DNA from: Coptodactyla brooksi
Lineage: Eukaryota > Arthropoda > Insecta > Coleoptera > Scarabaeidae
Direction: 5' to 3'
Length of the DNA stretch: 49,941 nt
NCBI GenBank assembly: GCA_033557675.1
Contig: JAWQRM010000005.1
Location: forward strand, 1-49,941
In this document: one piece after another, positions 32,190-43,726 of the stretch
How the letters are laid out: each line of letters starts with the position of its first letter
Position numbering within the stretch: the stretch's first letter is position 1
Made by a program: the position numbers and the translations under genes
The notes under the pieces: generated by a model
Databases searched by the model: none
Told to the model about the DNA's origin: nothing
Seen by the model: only the letters and a program-made list of their open reading frames with translations

Positions 32190-32287
32190 CTAAAATAATG
32201 ATGTGCTGCCTTATAGGACATTTCTTTATCTCCGTATTGGAGTGGGGATCTTCTTACTACAGCTTCGCTCTGTATCAACCCATAACT
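32186..32287 (-). repeat. Left terminal repeat (3' LTR)
   Basis: It is about 90 percent identical by eye to 37966-38066. It contains TAGAACA at its end and is followed on the internal side by the purine tract at 32288-32300. At about 100 bases it is short for an errantivirus LTR. Confidence 0.7.
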
Positions 32288-32449
32288 CCTCCCTTCTTAG
32301 GTTGAAGACTGCAGCCAAGGGTGGCGAGAGCCTTCACTTTGGTCCTTCGCCGGGCTTGTTTCTCCAGGCGTACTTTTCAGATTCCTTTTCTAAGGATGTA
32401 GACAGTTATTCCTGCAACTAGTAGGCAAACAATGATTATAGGTGCGCTG

Positions 32450-33870
32450 ATCGTGGTGGTATTTTTAAAGATGTCCATTGTTTGTAGGTCCTCCTGTAGG
32501 CTCCTCAATTTCTCTTATATGTCATTGAACTTTGTCCATCTTACCTGATTGAGCTCCAGATCTTGTTGCTTCCAGTAGAGAACGTTCTCACTTATCTTTA
32601 CCAGGTCGATATGATTTAATAGAATATCTATTTTCAACCTGGTTTACGTATGCTTCTAAATTTTCGTCATTCCATTTAATGATACATCCTCGGGATATTT
32701 GCGGTAGAAAGTTTCCAAATAAAGCTTTATCTTATTTTCGTTCGATACAAGTATTAGTGATTTTCTCCTTATTCTGTGCTAACATAATCTACTCATAACT
32801 TGTTATTTGTTTTAGAGGTGCCGGTGTTTTGTTCGTTAGTTGGTGGATACAGCCAGTTCCATGATAGGAGTGCTTTAGCAATTGATATTTGCAAGGTGGA
32901 TCTACTAGGGTGCTACTGCTATCCTTCGCATAAATAATGTTCTTTCTTCGTTTCTTCTCATTGGTACCTCATGGTTATATACCTATAATTGCTTTCCGCC
33001 ACGTATGGATTTTTGATTAGGATTGTTAGTATTTTTCCTTTATATGGTTGTGGAATGGAAAAGAATTTATGATATTGATAGGTTCTGGACTCGCACAGAG
33101 GGATTTCGAGTAAGAAATGATTTTTTGTGCCTTTCCAGTAGTTTTTTTACATGTATGATTTTTTCAAGTGCATGTATATTTTCGTCTATTAGTGCCAAAA
33201 GTAGTTTTTGTAAGCCACTGTTTTTCTGGATTCCTTGTAGCTCCGTGAATAGTATTCCTATGTTCATGGTGGCTGGATGGTAGGCGTGTACTTTTGTGAA
33301 TGTCTTAGCGGTGAGCAGCTTTTGGATTACTACATTAATTGTCGACCTGACTGTTATTAATGTAAGCAACATTATTTGTACGTCCGTTCTTTTTTTGATC
33401 TCTAACAGGAACATTGTGGCATTTTACAGTGCTGTTCCCAATTGCAAAATTCTGGATTTAATGATATTTTGATTTTTCTGAATTGTATCAATATTGCTTT
33501 TGTACTCTTTGATGGCTCGAAGTGACACAGAAATATGGTTTTGAGTACTTTTAATAATTTTGTCATATATTTCAGCATCTTCATGGTCCAAATTGCCGGT
33601 AATTGTCTTAATGGTGCTACCAGCAAAATTTAGTGCTCCGCGTGTTTTCCTTATTTTAGGTATTAGTTGATTCAGCCCGATATTCATTAGGTTTCTATTT
33701 GTTTCCAATGTTGAAATCGTTCCCGATAGTTCTTGGTACTGGTAGGTTGGTTCTTTACTCCTTTTAAAGACTTCTTGTATCTCTTTGCATCATTCATCAA
33801 GATTTTGAACTTCTTTCCAAATAGGGTCTGGGGGATTGCACATCTGGAACAAATCCGTGCTTTAGTCATC
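32450..33870 (-). pseudogene. Errantivirus-type env of the provirus (decayed)
   Basis: The clearest part is 33424-33708, with a basic cleavage-type motif (RKTRGA) followed by a fusion-region stretch LNFAGSTIKTITGNLD and a D-A-E-I-Y-D segment. This is diagnostic of the baculovirus-F-related Env of insect errantiviruses. A Cys-containing N-terminal part lies at 33690-33870, and C-terminal pieces lie below 33400 in shifted frames. Stops and frame changes make it non-functional. Confidence 0.75.
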
Positions 33871-33949
33871 TTGTATGATACGTCTGCATACTTCTTTTCG
33901 TACTGACTTCGACAGTATCATTTTTGTTAATCTTGGTTACAACAGATAG

Positions 33950-34990
33950 TCCTAAGAATGGATACAGAATTTTTCAGCTTTTCGTTAGATTTTGTACGTA
34001 AACCTTTTCTCCTATTTTAAACTCGGAATGAAGAACTTTGCTTTGCTATTTTTCTTGAGTTGTCGTCTTGCTTTGTTGATCTTTAGCTTTTAGTTGTTCA
34101 TACAAGATCTCCATTCTTTGCTTATACGTTTTTTCATTACAAAACAGGTCCATTGGATTTCTTACTTTTGTATATTTCTTACTTTTTTAGATTTGTGGTG
34201 GCTGAGATACTATTATTATATGCGATAATAACCATTCTCATTTTTCTTTCTTTCGGTACAGTAGAATCTCCTTTTAGCCATCAATATTCGCTTGGGACTT
34301 CAGGTTTCTTTAATCAATTCGTTACTGAACTCTGTTCCTTTATCTGAGCGGATTTTAGTGGATATACCATAATATGAAAAATAGGTTATTAATGCGTCTA
34401 AAATATCTCCTGGATTTTTGGTGTCGATCTTTATTGCATACTCTAATTAAGAAAATGTATCTATTATAGTTAGATATTTGTCTCAATTGATCGTGAAAAC
34501 ATGTATAAATATCTTCTCGAAAAGCATCATCGTCTGGGTTACCGGTCATAATAATGGCGGTATTTCAGAATTTCTATTATATTTACTGGTGTTACAAGTG
34601 TCGCAGTTCTTTATGAATTTAGTGGTGGTGTGTTTCATTTTCTTCCACCAGTATTGCTGTTATAGATGTTTTAGGGTCTCATCGATCCGTCGATGATTAA
34701 TAATTCCTGTGTGGTATCGAGATATTATTTCCACTTGCTGATTTCCATCGTTAATTATTCGGGGTTGTCATCTACATCTTATTATCTTGGGACCTTTATT
34801 GCTCATTATTTCAGAATATATCCCGCAAAGCGCTTCCTATAATGTTTCGTCGTTAACATAGATGTATAAAGTTGATTATCCTGCCATACACTTTCGGTAA
34901 AGTATATGAGTAGCCTTGGTGTATAAAGTAGGTAAAGTAGTATAAAGTATAAAGTAGCGTTGGTGTTCAGTACCATATAAAAATAAACTT
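33950..34990 (-). pseudogene. Integrase of the Gypsy provirus (decayed)
   Basis: Minus-strand blocks include a zinc-binding end (a HRRIDE block and CDTCNTSKYNR near 34580-34690) and the DDE core. IIDTFS with the first Asp lies near 34460, and RSDKGTEFSNE with the second near 34320-34350. A stop follows the first Asp block. At 34921-34962 short GTATAAAGTA-type repeats disrupt the start. Confidence 0.75.
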
Positions 34991-34999
34991 TTTGCGTTT

Positions 35000-35900
35000 G
35001 TTATTGAAAATAGTGTCCTGCACTTTTATAGTTTGCGTTGGTTCGTTTGTTGCGTCAAATGGGTTATGTTGGAATCACTCTGTTCGACTACCATACCGTC
35101 AGTGGGTGTAGGAGGTTGGTCTTTACTTATGCTCTTGGTGCTGTTATCCATTCCGATTTTATCTTGAGATGCTTTGAGAAGGCATCGTGTGTTACCAGTT
35201 CTTGACATCTTCTGAATGGTTCTTGATATTTGTTGATCAGCTCTATTTTCGCATTTTTCTTAAGACATTTCGTAAATGGTGCAGCAACTTTGGCAAAGTC
35301 TCTGATAAATTTTCTATAATATCCAAGTAATTTCTTTTATCGTCTTCAGTATTGGGTATCGTTGAATTGCATCTGTTTTTTCAGGGTTTGGGTTTACACC
35401 TTTGTCTGTGATGACGTGTCCTAAATAATTTAGTTCCTTCTTGAGGAAATTACATTTTCCAATTTAACTTTAAAAGTTGCTTCGTTTAATTGGTCGAAAA
35501 CCTTTGTCAATTTAACAAGATGTTCTTCCAGGGATATGGAATATATTACAATGTCATCTAAGATATACGAGACATGTATCTTGTTCTAGTCCCTTTAACA
35601 CATTATCCATTAGTCGTTGGAATGTTGTGGGTGCATTTTTAAGACCAAAAGGTATTCTTTTAAATCCAAAATGTTCTTGTTCTGTTGAAAAAGCTTTCCT
35701 TGAAGCATCTTTCTCGTCTATTTTGACTTGATGGTATCTGCTAGCCAGATCTAGAGACAAGAAGTACTGACTTCGTCCCAACTTATCGAAAATATCGGCG
35801 AAATTTGGAATTGGATACTGGTCTTCGTTCATGCTTTCGTTAAGTTTACGGTAGTCGATGACCATTCGTCTTTTAGTCTTACCTTCCTTCTCTGTGGTTA
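35000..35900 (-). pseudogene. Reverse transcriptase / RNase H of the Gypsy provirus
   Basis: VIDYRKLNESMNEDQYPIPN, YFLSLDLASRYHQVKI, RIPFGLKNAPTTFQRLMD and, one frame away, ILDDIVIYS are the standard Ty3/Gypsy reverse transcriptase blocks. They include the catalytic Asp in LDLASRYHQ and the Asp pair. RNase H follows at lower coordinates and is poorly preserved. A frame change precedes the Asp-Asp box. Confidence 0.88.
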
Positions 35901-36699
35901 CAACGTGAACAGGTGTGGACCATGGTGAGATGTTTTCCTATACTATATCTTGTTTCAATAAGTCGTTTACTTCTTTCTTTATTTCCTTTCTCACTCCTAA
36001 TGGTTGGCGGTACATCTTAACGAAGATTGGTTCATTATTTTTCATATTTAAACTATGTGTTACGTAGTGTGTGAAGGTCAACTTCTGTTCGCCCACGTGA
36101 AATAAGTTTTTATATTTCATTAGTAATGCTCTTAGCGCTCCTTGTTCTTCTAGATTGAGAAATTCGCTCTGTAGGTAATTTTTGATATTCTCCATCTGTA
36201 ATTGCCTCAGTCGTTGATCTTCAATGCCGTTGTATCCTATGTTGCATTTTTCCTCCAACTCCTATATGGGTGTTAAGTTTACGCAGTGTGTATGATTCTA
36301 CGTGTTTAACAGCTGGTTGGTCATATTGTTTACACGAATAAACATCTTCCCACTACTTACGCAAACTAGTGCAGGCAGCGATACAGTTGTCTCCTCTCCT
36401 GTGTGTAATGTTACTCTTGTTTGAGGAAAATATGCATATCCATTATGCATATTGTTTACTTGATATTGTACAACTTGTGACTGATTTGGAAAGAGTTTAA
36501 TTTCGTCCAACTGCATGTAATATGGAATTTTTACTGTGGGTGTGATTAGTAGTTTCTTCTCCAAATTTACTGATCCTTTGAGTGATTTTATTATATCCGT
36601 TCTGATTAACATGTCATAAATTGGTGAAAAATTAAAACAGTAAAATATGTATTCTCAATTATCCTTGAATATATCTGGTAAGGGAACTTGTAATGCTCT

Positions 36700-36900
36700 G
36701 GAACCCTTTTCTATGCCGTGTGGCATTTCTTGCAAAATGTGTCTTCTATTGTATAGTCTTCTTTCATTATGTTGTAAATTTCTTCGTTTATCAAACTTTT
36801 TGAAGCTCTTGTGTCTATTAAGATCTTGTAATTATTGAATTTTATGTAGGGTAGCTTAGGGTCTAAGGTTGAGTTGTAGGTTATAGTTCCAGTCATTTTG
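36700..36900 (-). pseudogene. Aspartic protease of the Gypsy provirus
   Basis: The reading ILIDTRASKSLINEEIYN corresponds to the retropepsin motif 'D-T-G-A-x-x-S-x-I'. The Gly is changed to Arg, which would destroy activity. It lies directly upstream of the pol frames. Confidence 0.7.
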
Positions 36901-36949
36901 CGTGGTTTGGGAGGCCTGTCATCATAATATTTACAGAGCTTTGTACATG

Positions 36950-37960
36950 GTTATTACTGTCTGACTCTTCGGTATAATCATACTCAGTAGAATTCGTATG
37001 ATATTGGTAGTCTTGCTGAGTGGTATCATCATGGTTTGGTTTTCGGTTTCCTGTGGGTGTATTTTCGGTGTTGGCTCATAATTGTGTTACAATTCTTCAT
37101 TCTGTTAGTTTAATAGTCCTTCTATCATTAAATTGTTTGGCCAGGGTCGTTTAAATGGTCTTTGCAATGTACAAGCAGGTCTTTTTTGTGTTGAAGTATC
37201 CACTTCCATTAGGGTCGGTTTGTAACAATTCTACGATCTCTGTTGACCTGGTGATTGTGTGAGGTGGAGGTAAACTTTGCATCTGTTGTGTTGGAGGTAC
37301 GTATGGCTCTTGGTATGTGGGCTTTTGGTGTACTTGGTTGGTATGTTTGGTCAGTCTTGTCGATTGCATCTGGGGTCTATTTTGCAGCATCGGTTGATGA
37401 GGTCTCATAGTGGGGTGTTGGAAATTGGGAATTTTCAATTGCGACTTTGATGGAACCATGGGCATTGAGCATTGAGAAAATGCTAACCTTGTTTTCTGCA
37501 GGGTGTTGAAATTTTCCATTTCCAACGTGCAACTTTCTGCAGTTTCTATATCTTTCCGCATAAGAACATCTGTAGAACGATTTGGTTATATACTTCCATT
37601 TTAATTTGTTGACAGTTTGCGTTGTTCACTTAGAGATTCACTTTTGCCAATAAAGCGTACAGAGTAGCTTTGATTTGCCGTTTCATAACGTGAACTTTGG
37701 TCCTTTGTTCCTCAGTGTTAAACCAGGGATTCTACAACAGTAGTTTTCTTCCTCGGCTGAGGTAATCCTCGAATTTCAGTTCGTTGTAGATATGCGAACA
37801 CTTGCGACATTATTAATTCCCAAAAATGTTTGTACAGACAGTGCCAGTTTCAATACGCAAACACTCGATGCAATTTTTAAAAAGGGATTATTTTTAAAAT
37901 TACAAAGATATGTTATGCGGTGAGTAATTAATGAAGTGTAATTAACAACTACTACTAGCA
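36950..37960 (-). pseudogene. Probable gag of the Gypsy provirus
   Basis: 37151-37561 is an open stretch rich in Pro, Gln and Thr (PNFQHPTMRPHQPMLQNRPQ), compatible with a Gag C-terminal region. There is no recognisable zinc knuckle. Assignment rests on position between the LTR and the protease. Confidence 0.5.
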
Positions 37961-37965
37961 ACTAC

Positions 37966-38066
37966 TGTTCTAAAATAATGAAGTGCTGCCTTACAGGACA
38001 TTCCTTATCTCCAGGTTGGATTGGGGATCTTCTTATTGCAGCTTCGCTCTGTATCAACCCGTAACT
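37966..38066 (-). repeat. Right terminal repeat (5' LTR)
   Basis: This is the partner of 32186-32287, sharing AGCTTCGCTCTGTATCAACC and TGTTCTAAAATAATG. It is followed by ATATATATATAAT, matching the AT run on the other side. Confidence 0.7.
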
Positions 38067-38092
38067 ATATATATATAATCATTCAACGGGTG

Positions 38093-39690
38093 AATCATTT
38101 AACCTGGAATTTTGTAATATCTCGAAAAATACGCATCGTACAGAAAAATTTGCTGAATCAAAACTTTAATATCTCTGAGGGGGGGCATCCTCTAAAACTA
38201 AATTACGCCTACCCCCACAGCCTCTGTGGGCGGGGCAGGCGGCAAATTTGAAATCTTAAATAGGAACTCCTATTTTTTATCACAGATTCGAATTCTACGT
38301 TGAAAGCTACGTACGATTTGCCCGAAAATATTTTTTCGATTCGCGACAGATGGCACTGTAATCACAAGAAATGGAACAGAAATCAAAAAAATCACAAAAC
38401 AGAGAAACACGTATTTCATATTTTTCACCGGGCTATTCAATGATGTTACGGTTGTAGTAATGATGTTACTACCCCCCACCTCCTGTGGGTGGGGTAGTTG
38501 GTTAATAAACTTTTAGCGTAACCCAGGAACAACGACAGGGACGTAGTAGTTTTCTGTTCCCTTCGGAGTGCTTGATTAACGTGAGTCCCCTTGCTTCTCA
38601 CTGTTCAAGTAAATGGTCGAAATGGTGACCTTGAACTTCAATACAATTGTCGATCAGCGTTTCAAATGACTGTATACAGCTGAGAAGAATCTCTAGTGGT
38701 ATGGGCACAAGCATTCCTGATTCATTCAATCATATTCTCACGAGCTGTTGGTACACTTTGTCTTTCAGGTATCCCCACAAAAAAAAAATCTGGCAGAATC
38801 AGATCTAGTGATCTGGCAGGCCAATTTATCAGACCAGCTCTACCGATTCACCGACCGTGGAAATCACGGTCAAGTACTTCACGTGCTGCTACCAAATAAT
38901 GCGCCGAACAACCGTCATGTTAAAATCACATGTTCTGTTGCATTTCTAAACTTACGTCTTCAAGTAACTGTGGCAGTTCATTGTCCAGGAAGTTTTGGTA
39001 CATTTCACCTTTTAAATTGCCTTCAAAGATAGGGGGACTGATGAGTTTGTCGCCAATTATCCCGCATCACACGTTGATAGAGCAAGGACGCTGATACTCA
39101 ACCTGACGCAGCCAGCGTGAATTTTCAACACTCCAATAATGCATGTTATGTCGACTAACAGCTCCATGGTTTGTAAAAGTTGATTCGTCAGAAAATAATA
39201 CCCAACAAAAGAAATTACGATTCTTTTGTATTTGTTCCCGTGCATTTTTATTTTATGTATTTATAAAAATACATATTTCTCATGTATTTTTATTGCAAAT
39301 GTGTTGCAGGATTGAAACGATTTGTTTTCATCTGAAGAAGTCATAAACATTTAAAATCGAAAAATACTGAATACGTGCTTCTCTGTTTTTTGATTCTTTT
39401 GATTTCTGTTCAATTTGTTGCGATTACAGCGCCATCAGTCGCGAATCGAACAAATTTTTTCGGACAAATTGTACATAGCTTTCGACATAGAATCCGAATC
39501 TGCAATCAAAAATAGGGGTTCCTATTTAAGATTTCAAATTTGCTCTACCCACCTCGCCCACGGAGTGTGGGGGTGGGCGTAATTTAGTACCAACGGATGC
39601 CCCCTCGGAGATATTAAAGCTTCGATTCAGCTAATTTTTCTATACGATGCGTATTTCTCAAGATATTACAAATTCCAGGTTAAATGATTA
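38093..39690 (-). mobile_element. Mariner-superfamily element with about 300 bp TIRs
   Basis: Very long inverted arms are seen (38093-38420 mirrored at about 39380-39690). Shared blocks include TTTAACCTGGAATT, AATATCTC, the GC-rich CCCCCACAG/CTGTGGGCGGGG region, and a GCGACAGATGGCACTGTAATC block. The middle keeps, on the minus strand, GRWIGRAGLINWPARSLDL followed by an acidic-Phe-Phe block near 38760-38860, the third catalytic region of mariner-type transposases. A terminal GHHFDHL lies near 38600. Coding is truncated and frameshifted. Confidence 0.7.
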
Positions 39691-39706
39691 ACCTGGAATT
39701 TGTAAT
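39665..39706. repeat. Palindrome at the right end of the long-TIR element
   Basis: ATTACAAATTCCAGGTT and its exact complement flank an 8-base loop. The outer half repeats the element terminus in inverted orientation outside its expected end. Confidence 0.75.
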
Positions 39707-39738
39707 ATACGGTGTATGTATATATGTATGTATATATA

Positions 39739-40252
39739 CATCGTTTGCCAAAAGTAACGGACCACTCTAATAACTTCAGTATTGAAGTTTCAAGGAAAAT
39801 TACCTGAATAAAAGTTATAGGGTTTTAGTGCGCTTTTTCATGATGATCTCGACCTTGATCTGCATCTTTGAAAATGACCTTGTGTTTTTCAAATGGAAAC
39901 CCCTATTATTGACCTTATATTCTGAAACTACGCAAAACTTTACGTTCGGATTAAGCAAAAAAAAGTTTATTTTCGCAGACATTTTTCGCCACTGAAACAC
40001 TACCGACGTGAAAAACGTCGGAACGAACGCCGAATGAAAAAAAATTATTTTCAAAAAAAATGTGCTAAATGTTGGCGAAAAAAATCTTAAAAATTTTTTT
40101 TTTAATCCAACCATAAAATTTTACAGTTGAATTAATAATGGGGGTTTCCATCTGAAAAACAGTCATTTTCAAATGACCTTAAGAATGCAGGTCTAGGTCA
40201 TCATAAGATAGCGCACTTAAATCCCATAGTCTGTTACTTTTGGGAGAGAGTG
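39739..40252. mobile_element. Non-autonomous TIR element
   Basis: CCAAAAGTAAC-type ends (39748-39758 and 40233-40243, inverted) and long matching arms are present: TTTTAGTGCGC versus GCGCACTTAAATC, and CTCGACCTTGATCTGCAT versus ATGCAGGTCTAGGTCAT. No transposase is present; it probably belongs to the mariner superfamily judging by TA-rich flanks. Confidence 0.65.
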
Positions 40253-40591
40253 CATATTCAGTGCTTGTACTTGGTAAGGAAAAACAATGCAGTATTCATG
40301 TGAAAATTCGAAATATCATTTTACAGTCTGTTACACATATTTAACAAACAATGTGACATATTTGACAATATGAGGTACATTTTCAAGGACACGCCTTAAC
40401 GAATACACTATAATGTGTAATTTGTTTTTACATTTATAAAGTTATACAATACCGGCATAAAGTTATGCAAGAGAAATATGTATATGTTTTAGACCTGGTA
40501 TTCATGTGTTGACCCTTTATAGATAAAGTGATGTGCATGACAAGAAAAACCTCTATAAAGTTTTATAATTATGTTCATTTTTGTGTTTTAG

Positions 40592-40683
40592 GATATATGT
40601 TAGAACCTGATCCTGATCGGAGACCTGACATTTATCAGGTATCATGCATCGCGTTTCCACTTTTAGGGAAAGATAATCCCGTA
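40592..40683 (+). CDS. Nak: Nak exon 6 (end of kinase domain)
   Basis: The exon completes the Arg codon of exon 5 and reads YMLEPDPDRRPDIYQVSCIA and then FPLLGKDNPV. The conserved RPDIYQV marks the last helix of the kinase domain. A donor at 40684 (GTAAAT) is preferred over 40681; the two would differ by one Val. Confidence 0.9.
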
Positions 40684-40752
40684 GTAAATTTATTGGTAAC
40701 TACTCGTGCGGTACTTTTTCTATAATAGTTTTACATTTAAACTTATTTTTAG

Positions 40753-41465
40753 AATGTTCCTATGCCAATCCTAGATGAATTACCTATTCCATTGTTTGAG
40801 TCGGAAGCAAAGAAAACGCAAGTGAAAATTACGGCAAAATCAAACACAGTCCCAATTGTAGAAGGAACCAGTGTGATGCCCAGACAAAGGCCCAAGGGTA
40901 ACACCACTCAACCTCTAACTTTAAACAATATCCCACTGACATTAAGTCCTAGTCCAACCACTGTCAAAAAATCCCAAAGTCCAGTTGCCTCAGTTGACTT
41001 CCACAGTCAACATTCGAAATTAACCCCAATACAAAACTTCAATCCCAATGCAAATTATATGAGTTTTCCTCAACAAAATGTTTCCAGTTTTCAAAACTCC
41101 CAAAATTTTTTCCCACCAAACCAAGAGAATTCCGATAAAACCCTAGAAAACCTCTTCCAATCTTCAGTATATCCAGATCCATTTCGAGATGATTCCAATG
41201 TTTCTCCTTCTATGGCTGTCAAAAGTGATTTTGAAGTGTCAGGAATTGAACAAATACACACCGTTTCTTCACCAATGTCTCCTGACCGCAGCATCATAGC
41301 TGGAAGTATACACATGAAGGGCAGTGTGGGACAGCAAAAGCACAGCTTGATTGAATCTTCTAGCCAATGCATTGTTAGTTCTTCAGACACACCACCTAGC
41401 TCACCATCTCTTACGGTTCCCAAGGGGCATCGCCGCAACATGAGTGACACTACTGCTTTTAACAA
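40753..41465 (+). CDS. Nak: Nak exon 7 (low-complexity tail, DPF motif)
   Basis: NVPMPILDELPIP and TSVMPRQRPKGNTTQPL match the AAK1 linker (IAPRQRPKAGQTQP). The rest is Ser/Pro/Gln/Asn-rich and predicted disordered. VYPDPFRDD contains a DPF tripeptide of the type that binds the AP-2 alpha ear, and GHRRNMSDTTAFN matches the conserved HRR-x-x-SD block. It ends with two bases of a Lys codon at GTAGGA. Confidence 0.88.
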
Positions 41466-41697
41466 GTAGGATTTAGCTTAATTAAAGTCACTTGCATAAA
41501 TGGGTGTGATCTTTTAATCTTACTGTATCAGACCAAGCGGATGTTATGCGCCAAGCAGAGATATGGTGGTCTTTACCAACCACCATATCATATTTTCTTA
41601 TTTATAACCTTACGAGTAATGAGGTAGTAGAAATACAATTGGATCATTGCATTTTTGTAAGTTTGCAGATGTTTTCTGTCTACAGCTGTTTTGTTAA

Positions 41698-42402
41698 CCC
41701 TTTACACTTATCTGGTGCCAAAGAAGCACCCAGTGCTGTTACCTAGCCCTCCTAGGGCTAGGTAATACTCTTATCCAACAAATACTGATGGAGACAAATA
41801 ATTATGCTCGAGACAAAATTTCACAAAATAATTTATCTAAACATTCAACATGGCACCCATGCACTAATGTAACTATGAAAGTCCAATTTACAAGAGTATT
41901 GGTCCTAAAAACACAATGCAAGGGTACCTTTTTTTCGGTGATATATTCAGAATGGAATAATTTGTGCAAATCTTTTAGATGCTTCATCCACATCAGAATA
42001 TTTCCAATAACCAAAGTCTACAAGTTCAAAGAGAGAAGGTTAGCCATTATTGAGATTTTATAGATTCTAAATTGGAAGAATATTTGGTTCCCTCACAACA
42101 GATCTGAATAAATGAATCAGTAGTAAAGTTTAAGGGGAAAATTTGTTTTCTGACATACAATAAACCTACCAAGTGAAGAATCTCCAATTATTCAAGAATC
42201 ACCCTGTATAATAAGTCGCACTTTTTTGAATCATGTAAACCATCCTACAGATCTTATGTTTACTGTATTGCAAATTTCATAAAAAATGTTGAAAAACAAT
42301 GAAGTTATAGATTTTTATGTTTTCTGCAACTCGGTAAAAATCTCTAAAATAAACTCAGAGTTGGCAGTTAGAGAAAGTCATCTGTAATACAAGTGCAAAG
42401 GG
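41698..42402. mobile_element. TTAA-flanked piggyBac-type MITE
   Basis: TTAA (41694-41697) is followed by CCCTTTACACTTAT. The right end ATACAAGTGCAAAGGG is followed by TTAA (42403-42406). The ends are inverted repeats and resemble those of the 73 bp element at 27247. There is no transposase; the 705 bp interior has no recognised gene. Confidence 0.5.
41739..41765. repeat. Perfect hairpin in Nak intron 7
   Basis: TTACCTAGCCCT and AGGGCTAGGTAA form a 12-base stem with a 3-base loop, just inside the TTAA-flanked element. It resembles a sub-terminal palindrome. Confidence 0.7.
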
Positions 42403-42747
42403 TTAATATTGGCTCACTGACGTGCCATAATGTTCTGTTTCGCCTCATCTAAAATGCAAGTGGTTAAACAGAAAAAAAATGTAAAAAGCATCTTTCCATT
42501 CCATTTGTCATTTGCACTAAAAATGCAATGGTTAATTTTGAATTCTTAAAAAGCTGTATGTATACTCATTACTTCTCAAAATGCAACACATTTGCAACTA
42601 TTGCAGTGCAAAGCCTAATTCTTTTCATGAATACATTGTAAAAACTGATTATTTTGTATGTCTCATGTTAGCAATATTGTGAATTGTCAGTATTATTTTA
42701 TTAATACTCAAAACAATTTTATCGCACTAATGATTTCATTTTGTTAG

Positions 42748-43034
42748 GGTTTATGCATCTGAAACTACCCAATTCTTAGCTCCATTTGAATCATCGAAGA
42801 AACCAAAACAAGAGGATGACACACCAACAAGTGATGTAACAAAATTACCAATGGTTCCTCTTGGTGTATCTGCTTCCACTACTGATGTTTCTCGTAGCAT
42901 GGGACCTGATAGTAGATCATTATCAGCTGACATTGCCGACTGGAATCCATTTGAGGAACCACCATTCAGTCAGATGACCGAAGATCATATCTTTGGTCAA
43001 GAGTTTGATAAAATCCGTAGAGGAAGTCAAAGCA
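42748..43034 (+). CDS. Nak: Nak exon 8 (WNPF motif)
   Basis: The exon reads VYASETTQFLAPFESSKKP, then SADIADWNPFEEPPFSQ and TEDHIFGQEFDKIRRG. It parallels the AAK1 block 'S-T-W-N-P-F-D-D-D-N-F-S-K-L-T-A-E-E-L'. NPF peptides bind EH-domain endocytic proteins. It starts with the last base of a Lys codon and ends with one base at GTAAGT. Confidence 0.9.
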
Positions 43035-43726
43035 GTAAGTATAAATTTGTTTATTACTAATATTAAAAATTATCATCTTTAACTTTTAATTTTAATGGAA
43101 AAACGTTGTTCTTCCAAAAATAAAAGAATTCAAGAATGAAATTGCACAAGAGCTTCAAACACCCAGATTCTCCAACAACTTGTGATCGAAGTTTTTCCTT
43201 GTTCTGCTGGAGAGTATGTTTTGAATAATTTTTTATTCTGAAATTAACACACTGGCTCGTTCATAATGTTGATAAATAATGTTTCTGTATTATTCGATTG
43301 TATTGTATTATTGGAGAGTTTTGATGGGTGATTAGTTCGAACACACTTCTACTGCAGTAAAAACAAGTGTACAAAAAGTATAGTAAAAGAAAGTATGAGA
43401 GTGGCAGAGATCATAATCATAAGCATTCAAAAAAGTACAATTTATGACCATTTGGAAAAGCTTGCTATGTTTCTGCTCTTGATTGAACTAAATATGTATC
43501 TTATCAAAAAAGAATTAATGAATATAAATTCAAAAGGTTGAATAAAACCATCCAAAACTTACAAACAGAAAGCTATTGCAGTTTTCACAAAATGAAATAA
43601 TTTTTTTTTATTTAATATTAAATATTGTACTCGATTTGTTGTTAATTTTACAAAAAAAAAAATTTAATATTTGTAACTCACGACAGATTGAGAAAACATG
43701 AATCTGTAGTAATTTTTAATTTCTAG
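43035..43726 (+). other. Nak: Nak intron 8
   Basis: AT-rich intron with no recognised repeat or gene. Confidence 0.7.

Larger units (their letters stand above)
32186..38066 (-). mobile_element. Ty3/Gypsy errantivirus-like provirus
   Basis: Direct repeats of about 101 bases (32186-32287 and 37966-38066) bound this 5.9 kb element on the minus strand; the LTR starts AGTTACGGG. A purine run, AAGAAGGGAGGAG (read on the minus strand), lies next to the left repeat as the polypurine tract. Inside, from 5' to 3', are gag, protease, reverse transcriptase, RNase H, integrase and env, all with stops or frame changes. I see no convincing tRNA primer site. The Gypsy/errantivirus assignment rests on domain order, env type and AT-rich target. 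Confidence 0.8.
27084..40591 (+). other. Nak: Nak intron 5 (about 13.5 kb, transposon-filled)
   Basis: This is the largest intron. It carries a mini piggyBac-type MITE, an RTE-like LINE with a MITE in it, a long-TIR mariner element, a complete-length Gypsy provirus, a second long-TIR element and a MITE. 27330-27940 and 40260-40590 are AT-rich with nothing recognised. Confidence 0.85.

Noticed and set aside
39815..40114. Minus-strand open frame of 99 codons.
   Set aside because: It lies across the arms of a TIR element and is low-complexity Phe/Lys-rich from AT-rich DNA.
41091..41465. Minus-strand open frame of 124 codons.
   Set aside because: It is the antisense shadow of Nak exon 7, whose + strand reading matches AAK1.
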